Assembly (NCBI GenBank): GCA_034112285.1
Contig: JAWUVP010000052.1
Location: 1 to 27,152 of the forward strand
DNA from: JAWUVP01 sp034112285
GTDB lineage: Bacteria; Pseudomonadota; Gammaproteobacteria; JABDGN01
Reading direction: 5' to 3'
DNA length: 27,152 nt
Numbering within the stretch: position 1 is the first letter of the stretch; each line of letters starts with the position of its first letter. Position numbers and translations under genes: made by a program. The notes under the pieces were generated by a model, which saw only the letters and a program-made list of their open reading frames with translations, ran no database searches and was not told where the DNA came from. Shown piece by piece: positions 15,690 to 22,407 of the stretch.

Positions 15690-16854
15690 AACCCGACAGC
15701 TTTTCAATGTGGTATTACTGGAATTCTTGAAAAAGTTTTCTGGTGATATTTATATCATTGCCTTACCCGCCATTGCTGCGTCACTCAACACTCAGCGCCA
15801 GCACGTGCAGATTATGGTGTCGCTGTTTTTAATTGGCGCGGCGGTGTCACAATTAATCTGCGGTTCGTTGTCCGACAACTTAGGCCGCAGGCGTATTTTA
15901 CTAAGCAGTTTGCTGGTGTTTATTGTTGGCGCATTCACCTGTGCTAGTTTTACAGATTTATCCATGCTGTTGGTGGGTATATTTGTCATGGGCCTAGGGA
16001 TTGGCGCAGCGCCGGTTATTGGCAAAGCTATTATTTTTGATTTGTATCATAAAAGCGGTAAAACAGCTCTGTTTTTAGTGATTACCAGCGCCTTTGTGGT
16101 GTGGGCCCCTGCGGTAGCCATGGCGATTGGTGGTAATGTTAGCCACTATTTTGGCTGGCATTTTGTCTTTCATTTAAGTGGGGTGTTTGGCATTGTGGCC
16201 TGGATAGTGAGCTATTTCTACTTACCCAAAACCGTTCCAACAGAAAAGCCACAGCCTGGGCCAATGACGATTTTGCACAATTACTCAACGGTGCTGAGCA
16301 ATTTAGTTTTCAGTATTTCTTTGCTTGGGTTAGCCCTCACCACCAGTATGATCTTTATTTTTTATACCGCTGGTTATTTCATAATGAACCACACCTTACA
16401 TATCCCCCTAAACATTATTGGTTATTTTACCTTTTTAATCGTGGGCGGAAATTTTTGCGGGAAATTTTTAGGCGGCTATTTTTCACTGCATTTAAAAGAA
16501 CGTCAGGCACTGTTTATTAGTAGTAGCATTTGCGCATTAAGCGCCAGCTTTATGTTTGTGGCAGCCTGGTTACACTTTATGAATGTTTATACGATGCTTG
16601 GGCCCATGATGGTTTATATGTTTGGTCTAGGCTCACTCATGCCTGTTGCACGTACGTATTTGATGCATTTGACGCCCAAGCACGCCGGCACTTCAGCAGG
16701 AATTACCGGCATTGCTATTTCATTAACGGCAAGCTTTGTGTGTTTATTAGTGTCGCATTTTTCTATTCATGCATTGCTGCCTATGGCCACGCTGATGATC
16801 TTCGTAGCCATATCGGCTTGGGTGATGTTTATGCTGTCGTTCCGGCTTCATTAA
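15682..16854 (+). CDS. MFS exporter coupled to LOG
   Basis: 390 aa, about twelve hydrophobic segments, DHA1 Bcr/CflA type. N-terminal FSGDIYIIALPAIAASLNT matches the family start, and motif A is GSLSDNLGRRRILL. Segment 4 has GLGIGAAPVIGKAI with the preceding Arg/Gln of the efflux motif missing (MLLVGIFVMGLGIG), a difference from the copy at 10.1 kb. The ATG lies inside the LOG gene (8-base overlap, ATGACTAA arrangement), which indicates translational coupling. The gene ends three bases before a 14-bp hairpin. The substrate is unknown; linkage makes a purine-derived product of LOG a candidate. Confidence 0.85.
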   Translation: MTKTRQLFNVVLLEFLKKFSGDIYIIALPAIAASLNTQRQHVQIMVSLFLIGAAVSQLICGSLSDNLGRRRILLSSLLVFIVGAFTCASFTDLSMLLVGIFVMGLGIGAAPVIGKAIIFDLYHKSGKTALFLVITSAFVVWAPAVAMAIGGNVSHYFGWHFVFHLSGVFGIVAWIVSYFYLPKTVPTEKPQPGPMTILHNYSTVLSNLVFSISLLGLALTTSMIFIFYTAGYFIMNHTLHIPLNIIGYFTFLIVGGNFCGKFLGGYFSLHLKERQALFISSSICALSASFMFVAAWLHFMNVYTMLGPMMVYMFGLGSLMPVARTYLMHLTPKHAGTSAGITGIAISLTASFVCLLVSHFSIHALLPMATLMIFVAISAWVMFMLSFRLH

Positions 16855-16856
16855 AA

Positions 16857-16888
16857 CGGCATATAATTCATATTTGAATTATATGCCG
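16857..16888. other. Perfect 14-bp hairpin, first of three before the response regulator
   Basis: CGGCATATAATTCA (16857-16870) pairs perfectly with TGAATTATATGCCG (16875-16888) around TATT, beginning two bases after the MFS stop. On the plus strand ATAAGTTT follows, not a T-run; on the minus strand TTTTAA follows. Both arms contain TATAAT (one per strand), so it might also hold promoter elements, though no good -35 is seen on the plus strand. Confidence 0.65.
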
Positions 16889-16905
16889 ATAAGTTTACAA
16901 CTTAT
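16889..16905 (+). other. Second leader hairpin
   Basis: ATAAGTT (16889-16895), loop TAC, AACTTAT (16899-16905): a perfect 7-bp stem that abuts the 14-bp hairpin with no bases between, so the two could stack coaxially in RNA. Confidence 0.5.
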
Positions 16906-16924
16906 TGCATGTCAGGTACCATAA

Positions 16925-16945
16925 GAGCTCTTTATCAAGGAGCTC
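16925..16945 (+). promoter_or_regulatory. Hairpin that sequesters the response-regulator ribosome site
   Basis: GAGCTCTTT (16925-16933) and AAGGAGCTC (16937-16945) form a 9-bp stem with one G-U pair and an ATC triloop. The second arm holds the Shine-Dalgarno AAGGAG, four to eight bases before the ATG at 16949. When folded, ribosome access is blocked. This is the geometry of an RNA thermometer, a translational riboswitch or a protein-controlled leader. Confidence 0.6.
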
Positions 16946-16948
16946 GTC

Positions 16949-17893
16949 ATGACGCAAAGCAACATCAATTGCTGTTATCACCGCACAAGAATGGTTTTGG
17001 TTGACGATAACCCTTGTTTTATGCGCAGCTTGAGCCTAAGCGTACCCGCAGCAAGTACCTGTCTGCAATTTACCATGCCCTATAAAGCACTACAGTATCT
17101 AAAAGAAGAATACCAAGCTAGTACAGCGGCCTTCTCTCACCAAGGCAATAACTGTAAAGCCATCATCGAGCAACTGCAACAACCACGCCGGTTTGACGAT
17201 ATTAGTCTGGTCATCGTCGATTACGCCATGCCCGGCTTAAATGGTTTAGATCTTTGCGCCCAACTCATCAATAGCCCTTACAAAAAGATTTTACTCACCG
17301 GCAAAGCCGAGCAAGCACTAGCGGTTGAAGCGTTTAACAACGGTCTAATTGACGGCTATATTCGCAAAGATGATCCACAATTTCTTGATAATTTTAATGA
17401 AATGGTACGACGCTTACAGCATTTATATTTCAAAACCTTATCGACCCCAATGCTAAGCAACTTACAACAAACAACCGATTGTGCGCTGAATTTAGCGACC
17501 TACCAAAAGCTGTATCAACACTACTACGAACAATATAATATAAAAGAAAGTTATCTGATTGACACCACCGGCAGCTTGCTCATGCTCGATGACCAAAGCC
17601 TACCTCATTGGCTAATTACCCGTAGTGGTTCGCAAATGCAAGCTTACACCGACTTAGCCATGAGTCACGACGCTAGTACATTTGTGAGTGATAGCTTAAA
17701 CGAACGTGAGTTTTTACCCTTCTTCGGCTTAAATTTTCAAGTCGATCAAGTCGCAATGGAGGAATGGGATCTAAATTTATTCGCCTGCCAAACCTTGGTG
17801 GATTACCCCGAAGATTTTTACGTGGCCTTTATCTCTTTATTATTTGAAGAAAGTTTACCTAATTTCGCTGCTCCGTTGCAAAAAATAAGCTGA
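16949..17893 (+). CDS. Response regulator with unrecognised output domain
   Basis: 314 aa. The N-terminal part is a two-component receiver: acidic pair Asp19-Asp20 (MVLVDDNP), phospho-acceptor Asp91 (LVIVDYAMPGLNGLDL), Thr117 (ILLTGK) and Lys140 (GYIRKDD). The distance from the acidic pair to the acceptor is about 27 residues longer than in CheY; the extra stretch (roughly 55-83: QASTAAFSHQGNNCKAI...) is polar and may be a lid or dimer element. The C-terminal 150 residues show no helix-turn-helix, HD, GGDEF or kinase motif. They begin with a helical region (NLATYQKLYQHYYEQYNIK), followed by YLIDTTGSLLMLDD, a PAS-like strand pattern, and end in an acidic, aromatic part. So DNA binding is unlikely and protein-protein output is more probable. 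No sensor kinase lies in the window. It sits between two MFS genes behind a structured leader. Confidence 0.85.
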   Translation: MTQSNINCCYHRTRMVLVDDNPCFMRSLSLSVPAASTCLQFTMPYKALQYLKEEYQASTAAFSHQGNNCKAIIEQLQQPRRFDDISLVIVDYAMPGLNGLDLCAQLINSPYKKILLTGKAEQALAVEAFNNGLIDGYIRKDDPQFLDNFNEMVRRLQHLYFKTLSTPMLSNLQQTTDCALNLATYQKLYQHYYEQYNIKESYLIDTTGSLLMLDDQSLPHWLITRSGSQMQAYTDLAMSHDASTFVSDSLNEREFLPFFGLNFQVDQVAMEEWDLNLFACQTLVDYPEDFYVAFISLLFEESLPNFAAPLQKIS

Positions 17894-17925
17894 TTTTTTT
17901 GCCGTAGCAGCTTCAAACAAGACTG

Positions 17926-17954
17926 TTTACGGTAACTTTATTATATGCTCTAAT
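17926..17954 (+). promoter_or_regulatory. Predicted promoter of the DHA2 transporter
   Basis: TTTACG (17926-17931), a 17-base spacer and TCTAAT (17949-17954). Initiation near 17961 gives a leader of about 22 nt containing AAGAG. The MFS gene is therefore probably transcribed independently of the response regulator. Confidence 0.45.
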
Positions 17955-17982
17955 CGCTGCATTCAAATAAAAGAGTTACAAC

Positions 17983-19371
17983 ATGACGCAGCGCATTAAA
18001 CATGAAAGCTTAATTTTATACACCATTGGCCTGGTGATTCTACTAGAATATATGGATGTGGGCATTCTTAACACCTCATTGCCTCAAATTGCCTTTAGCC
18101 TACATGTGAACCCGGTGCACCTCAAGGTGGCTTTAACAATCTATTTATTAACCTTTGGTGCGTTTATTCCTGCCGTTAGCTGGCTTGCCGACAGAATGGG
18201 CTTAAAGCGCTTACTGCTGATTGCCATAACCGGCTTTCTACTCAGCTCGATTGCTTGTGGCCTTGCCAATAGCTTGCTTAGCTTAGCCATTGCTCGAGGC
18301 TTTCAAGGCACTTTTGCCGCATTTACTAGCCCAGTCATACAAATTTATATTATCAAATTGTTCCCTGAGCGCCGCGGTGAAGTGTTTGCAAAAATTGCGG
18401 TTATCTTTTTACTCGGCTTGTTATTAGGGCCGCTACTAGGTGGTGCGATTACTACTGGCATTTCTTGGCGCTATATCTTTTTTGTTAACGTTCCAATTGG
18501 CTTGATTGCTATCGGTATTATTAGTGGTTATTTCCCAACCTTTATGAGCAAAGTCGCTGATAAATTTGATTGGATAGGCTTTCTCTTATTAGCGTTAGCC
18601 TTATCTATGAGCTTGTTTAGCTTAGATACCATTACCGAAACCATTGTGCCCATGCACGATAAACTATTTTGCTTTTTGTTTAGTCTGGTTCTATTTGTGC
18701 TATATGGTTTGCACGCACGCCGCAAACGCCGCCCCGCGGTAAGCTTTGTCTGCTTTAAAGATAAAACCTACCGGCTCTATATCAGCCTGAGCTTAGCCGT
18801 GCGCGTGCTGGGAATGAATTTAGGCTTTATTGGCCCGCTTTATGTGCAAACCATTCAACATTACAGTGCCTTAAAATCAGGGTTAATTGTGCTGCCGGCC
18901 GTGCTTGCCGCTATGACCGGCACCCGCACGATTAAATATTTGGTTAAGCATTTTGATGGCCGACAAATTTACACCTTCACTTTGAGCTTATTTATCATCA
19001 GTTTGGCCGGCGTGGCGTATTGTATGCAACACTTTAATTTGACCTGGTATTTGTTTTTATTGTTTGTTAACGGATGGGCTAGCTCAACCAGCATGGCAAC
19101 CAGTGGGCAATTTAGTTATAAGACCATGAATAAAGAGCAGATGAATGCGGCAGCTATAATAAGTAGTGCAAGCTCACAAATTTCCAGAGGCTTTGCTATT
19201 GCCGCTATAGCGATGGGGTTATTATTGCTAGCTGGTAGTCCAGATTTGGCATGGCACACCGCGTTACCGGCCACAGCTTATAGTGGCGTACTGTTGATTT
19301 GTGCGGCTGGGCTTGCTGTCGTGCTGTTAATCTTGCGATTTTTTACTAAACCATTCAAACTAGCACAATAA
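17983..19371 (+). CDS. DHA2-type MFS multidrug exporter
   Basis: 462 aa with about thirteen or fourteen hydrophobic segments. The DHA2 (EmrB/QacA-like) group is indicated by LEYMDVGILNTSLPQIAFSL in segment 1 (the usual LD-x-TIVNVALP site; here the acid is the Asp in EYMDVG), motif A SWLADRMGLKRLLL, segment 4 ARGFQGTFAAFTSPV, and the motif C region LLGLLLGPLLGGAITTGISWRYIFFVNVPIG, which marks drug antiporters. No membrane-fusion partner (EmrA) or outer-membrane channel is adjacent, so export would stop at the periplasm. It follows the response regulator by 89 bases. Confidence 0.88.
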   Translation: MTQRIKHESLILYTIGLVILLEYMDVGILNTSLPQIAFSLHVNPVHLKVALTIYLLTFGAFIPAVSWLADRMGLKRLLLIAITGFLLSSIACGLANSLLSLAIARGFQGTFAAFTSPVIQIYIIKLFPERRGEVFAKIAVIFLLGLLLGPLLGGAITTGISWRYIFFVNVPIGLIAIGIISGYFPTFMSKVADKFDWIGFLLLALALSMSLFSLDTITETIVPMHDKLFCFLFSLVLFVLYGLHARRKRRPAVSFVCFKDKTYRLYISLSLAVRVLGMNLGFIGPLYVQTIQHYSALKSGLIVLPAVLAAMTGTRTIKYLVKHFDGRQIYTFTLSLFIISLAGVAYCMQHFNLTWYLFLLFVNGWASSTSMATSGQFSYKTMNKEQMNAAAIISSASSQISRGFAIAAIAMGLLLLAGSPDLAWHTALPATAYSGVLLICAAGLAVVLLILRFFTKPFKLAQ

Positions 19372-19467
19372 ATGTTCGGAGATCTTGATGAATTTAGCAT
19401 CACCTGAGCACTTTTTTATTTTGGATTATTTCAAAGGCTATGCGTATCACTATCTGGCATTGTTAGC

Positions 19468-19473
19468 TATAAT
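19468..19473 (+). promoter_or_regulatory. -10 box abutting the carbonic anhydrase start
   Basis: TATAAT with only six bases between it and the ATG at 19480. Initiation would fall on or next to the start codon, so the mRNA may be leaderless; no Shine-Dalgarno sequence is present. The -35 region is poor (TATCAC at 17 bases). Confidence 0.4.
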
Positions 19474-19479
19474 AGCGGT

Positions 19480-20082
19480 ATGGAAGATTCATTGAATAAA
19501 TTAATAGATGGGTATCAAAACTTTCGCAAGAAATATGCGCAAGGTGATCAATCCCTAATGAATCAGCTTGCCGTTAAAGGTCAAAACCCTCAAACTATGG
19601 TGATTGCGTGTAGCGATTCACGCGTTGATCCGGCTTTGATATTACAGTGTGATCCAGGTGATTTGTTTATTGTGCGCAACGTAGCCAATATTGTTCCGCC
19701 TTGCGAAAAAGATGCCAGTCATCACGGTGTGAGTGCAGCACTAGAATTTGGTATTTGTTATTTAAATGTTAAACACCTTGTTATTCTCGGCCACAGTCAA
19801 TGTGGTGGCATTTGCGCCCTACTCGATAAAAAAAATTTACCGCAAAATGATTTTATTAGCCACTGGGTTGATGTGCTTAAAATACCTGAAAAACCCACTA
19901 ATGCTGATGATCTTGCACGCCAAGCTTTGTTGCAATCAGCCAATAACTGCAAGACGTTTCCTTGGTTGGCAGAGCGATTGCAAACTGCGCAATTGCAAAT
20001 GCACTTGTGGTTTTTTGATATTGAGCAAGCGCGGCTAGAAACCTATTCACCTGAACATGAAAGCTTTGAGGCTATTGTTTAA
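19480..20082 (+). CDS. Beta-class carbonic anhydrase
   Basis: 200 aa, a normal size for bacterial beta-carbonic anhydrases, which interconvert CO2 and bicarbonate in the cytosol. Zinc ligands are Cys44 (in ACSDSRVDP), His105 and Cys108 (in LGHSQCGGI), with the Asp46-Arg48 dyad that gates the active site. The N-terminal LNKLIDGYQNFRKKYA is the family's first helix, which confirms the ATG at 19480 despite the absence of a ribosome site. Zinc-free or type II features were not assessed. It is convergent with the MATE gene, one base apart. Bicarbonate supply for carboxylases is its usual duty. Confidence 0.95.
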   Translation: MEDSLNKLIDGYQNFRKKYAQGDQSLMNQLAVKGQNPQTMVIACSDSRVDPALILQCDPGDLFIVRNVANIVPPCEKDASHHGVSAALEFGICYLNVKHLVILGHSQCGGICALLDKKNLPQNDFISHWVDVLKIPEKPTNADDLARQALLQSANNCKTFPWLAERLQTAQLQMHLWFFDIEQARLETYSPEHESFEAIV

Positions 20083-20083
20083 A

Positions 20084-21442
20084 TCAGCATAAAGGCAACG
20101 CCAATTTGCGCATATGCCAGCAATAACGCCAAACTAATAATACAATATTCAAGGCCGCGGAACCCGCCAACCCCCACCAGTATCCTGTAGGCCCAACGTG
20201 CATAAGATGCGCGAGGCAATAACCGACCGGCAGCGCCAATCCCCAAAAACAGATAAACGACGTTAATAAAGGGAAAGCGGTATCATTCATTGCCCGCAAC
20301 GCACCAAAAATACTAATACGTACCGCTTCAAACAATTGGAATATGGCAGCAATGGCAAAAAATTTCACCGCATAAGCCTCAATTACTCTGTTTTTTACTT
20401 GTGCAGGCTTAAAGTCCAATGACAGCAGCCAATGCGGTGCAAACCAATATAACGTTGAGGTGAGAAGGACAATTGCCACGCTAAACATGGTGCCTATAAT
20501 GACACCATGGGTAATACCAAAATAATGTTTGGCGCCAAGCTGATTGCCAACTCGTACAGTAATCGCCTGCGCCATAGCAAAAACCACACTAACAAAAAAA
20601 GCCACAAATTGCATAGTCACTTGATTAGCGCCCAGTATCGCCACGCTATAATGCCCCATGAGTAGGCTAATAACAAAAAAAGTAATAATCTCTACAAACC
20701 ACATAAGGCCATTAGGCAGCCCCACTTTAAATAACGTTCCCAAATATTGAGCTCGATACGTTTTGAACATTAAACAAAAATACTGGCGGTAAACCTTCCG
20801 CCATGGCATATAAAGCAGCAACGCTAAAAAAGATACCCAATAGGTAAGCGTTATCCCCCAACCTAAGCCTTCTATCCCAAGCTTTGGAAAGCCCCACTTA
20901 CCAAACACCAGCGCATAAATTGATAGGATATTTACCGGCACCCAAAATAAGGTCAACATTAAATTGGTGCGCGTATGACCGAGGCCAATAACAAATTGGA
21001 GCAATAACAATAAAAAATAATCCGGGATAACACTCCACGCCAATGCATGCATGTAAGGTACAGCAATTTGCACCACACTAGTTTTTTGGCCAAACAAAAT
21101 TAAAATCGGCGCTAAATTCCACAATAAAACAAAGCTAGGGATAATCAAAATTAAACATAAATACAGCCCGTCCCTGAGTACGCCCGCAACAGCTTGCGTA
21201 TTTTTAGCACCATCAAATCGCGCCACCAATACCGTGACGGCCATGATGGCGCCCCACATGATGATAAGCAAGCCGGCGTAGAACCAAGACACTAAAGAAC
21301 CCGCTGCCAGTTTATCGGGGCCAAGTTGAGCCAAAAAGTAGGTGGAGGTGAAATTAACCGAGGCTTCAATAATACCGGTTAATATTAGTGGGATGGCTAA
21401 AAATAAAATGATTTTGATTTCTTGGCGCGGGGTGTGGATCAT
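20084..21442 (-). CDS. MATE-family exporter
   Basis: 452 aa, twelve hydrophobic segments in two related halves, the multidrug and toxic compound extrusion family (Na+ or H+ antiport). Seen: an N-terminal LAIPLILTGIIEASVNFTSTYFLAQLGPDKLAAGSL typical of NorM-like starts (usual form P-x-x-x-x-x-x-x-x-x-x-D-x-x-x-x-G), here with Asn and Ser in place of the common Asp in segment 1. In the second half, LGANQVTMQFVAFFVSVVFAMAQAITVRVGNQLGAK is the conserved MATE stretch. The ATG at 21442 has no ribosome site but a TATAAT seven bases upstream. The substrate is unknown. Confidence 0.9.
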   Translation of the reverse strand: MIHTPRQEIKIILFLAIPLILTGIIEASVNFTSTYFLAQLGPDKLAAGSLVSWFYAGLLIIMWGAIMAVTVLVARFDGAKNTQAVAGVLRDGLYLCLILIIPSFVLLWNLAPILILFGQKTSVVQIAVPYMHALAWSVIPDYFLLLLLQFVIGLGHTRTNLMLTLFWVPVNILSIYALVFGKWGFPKLGIEGLGWGITLTYWVSFLALLLYMPWRKVYRQYFCLMFKTYRAQYLGTLFKVGLPNGLMWFVEIITFFVISLLMGHYSVAILGANQVTMQFVAFFVSVVFAMAQAITVRVGNQLGAKHYFGITHGVIIGTMFSVAIVLLTSTLYWFAPHWLLSLDFKPAQVKNRVIEAYAVKFFAIAAIFQLFEAVRISIFGALRAMNDTAFPLLTSFICFWGLALPVGYCLAHLMHVGPTGYWWGLAGSAALNIVLLVWRYCWHMRKLALPLC

Positions 21443-21449
21443 AGGAATA

Positions 21450-21455
21450 ATTATA
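21450..21455 (-). promoter_or_regulatory. -10 box abutting the MATE start
   Basis: Minus-strand TATAAT with seven bases to the ATG at 21442, predicting initiation at or one to two bases before the start codon. The -35 region is unconvincing. Confidence 0.35.
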
Positions 21456-21561
21456 CAGCATTATGGGTGGGCCGACGCGGGCAGCACGCAAAAGTAAATT
21501 CGCGACATCGACAGGTCGAGCAAAGAGGTAAGCTTTCTAGAACGACGAGCACAGCCCCCGT

Positions 21562-21661
21562 CCCGTCGTTGCGAGCCCGCAGGGCGTGGCAATCTTCTGT
21601 TACTGGCTAAGATTGACCTGTGCCCTCGGGGGCGCCTCACTGCGTTCCTCGCAACGACGGG
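21562..21661. repeat. Palindromic intergenic repeat, copy A
   Basis: Outer arms CCCGTCGTTGCGAG (21562-21575) and CTCGCAACGACGGG (21648-21661) are exact inverted repeats of 14 bases. Inner arms GGCAATCTT (21588-21596) and AAGATTGACC (21609-21618) pair apart from one inserted base. Between the arm pairs lie GC-rich unlike segments. It is a 100-bp non-coding element of REP/MITE type; 21610-21630 recurs inverted at 4698-4718. The remainder of the 21443-21752 gap has a second, diverged piece near 21683-21702 and the hairpin at 21706-21734, and no gene. Confidence 0.8.
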
Positions 21662-21705
21662 GGGGATGAGCGTAAAGGGGAATTTCTATTGCTGGCTAAA
21701 GTTTA

Positions 21706-21734
21706 CGCGTTACTTCGTTCGTTGGCGTAACGCG
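21706..21734. other. GC-rich hairpin after the outer-membrane protein gene
   Basis: CGCGTTAC (21706-21713) and GTAACGCG (21727-21734) are exact inverted repeats with a 13-base loop. It lies about 20 bases after the minus-strand stop at 21753 without a T-run, so it may protect the mRNA end or be part of the repeat cluster. Confidence 0.45.
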
Positions 21735-21752
21735 CGCGATCTGTCGGTGAGT

Positions 21753-22325
21753 TTAAACGGTTGCTTTGAGCTTTTGCATAAAGTTTTTAGGTAGGCGATA
21801 CAACAGACCCACAGAATAAAAATCAATGTTTGGCACTGTTGTGCTGGTTGTGTATTTACCCACATAGTGCGTGTATTGTGCTTGCAACTCTAAACCACGC
21901 TGTAAAGTGTAATCAAATCCATAGCCCATGCCAAGACCAATGTGAGAATCGCTATTCGCGCCACTTTGCATGGTGTCGGCGAAGCCTAATTTGGCATAAA
22001 AGTTTAGATTGCTCGCATTCACCGGTAAATGAATTTTGGCAAAAGCACCGACGGTGTTGGTATGAACTTTAATATTAGAGGCAGCAGTTGCCGTTGGAAA
22101 ATGAGTATAAGTACCTTCGAAAGACCAGTATTCATTGTAGTGATAACCACCGCTAAGCGATAAGCCAATTCCTGTGCTATCGTAGTTTGACCAGCCTGTG
22201 TCGGCATAGCCAATGGCGCCGCCCACGTAAACTTTGCTCAGAGCCACTGCAGGCTGCTCGGCCATCACGGCAGAACAGATACCTAAGCAGGCTAAGATGG
22301 TAATGATTGAGGTTAACTTTTTCAT
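21753..22325 (-). CDS. Small outer-membrane beta-barrel protein
   Basis: 190 aa. A Sec signal peptide (MKKLTSIITILACLGICSAV) is cut after MA at about residue 22. The mature protein is a series of alternating amphipathic strands with Gly/Tyr/aromatic girdles: VYVGGAIGYADTGW, IGLSLSGGYHYNEYWSFEGTYTHF, HTNTVGAFAKIHLPV, LNFYAKLGFADT, IGLGMGYGFDYTL, LELQAQYTHYV, IDFYSVGLLYRL. These seven to eight strands resemble the OmpA N-terminal or OmpX-type eight-strand barrel (OMP_b-brl). No OmpA C-terminal peptidoglycan domain is present, and a short basic tail (KNFMQKLKATV) follows the last strand. AGGAA lies before the ATG. The function (adhesin, structural, porin-like) cannot be told. Confidence 0.85.
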   Translation of the reverse strand: MKKLTSIITILACLGICSAVMAEQPAVALSKVYVGGAIGYADTGWSNYDSTGIGLSLSGGYHYNEYWSFEGTYTHFPTATAASNIKVHTNTVGAFAKIHLPVNASNLNFYAKLGFADTMQSGANSDSHIGLGMGYGFDYTLQRGLELQAQYTHYVGKYTTSTTVPNIDFYSVGLLYRLPKNFMQKLKATV

Positions 22326-22407
22326 GGCGGTTCCTATCTTAAATTAGCTCGCAAGGATAGCCCAAAGCTAATGCGCAAGCAACGGTTTATTGTCCTGTTT
22401 TAATGCA

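Noticed and set aside
21422..21610. 62-codon plus-strand frame
   Set aside because: It overlaps the MATE start and runs into the palindromic repeat; Arg/Thr-rich chance translation.
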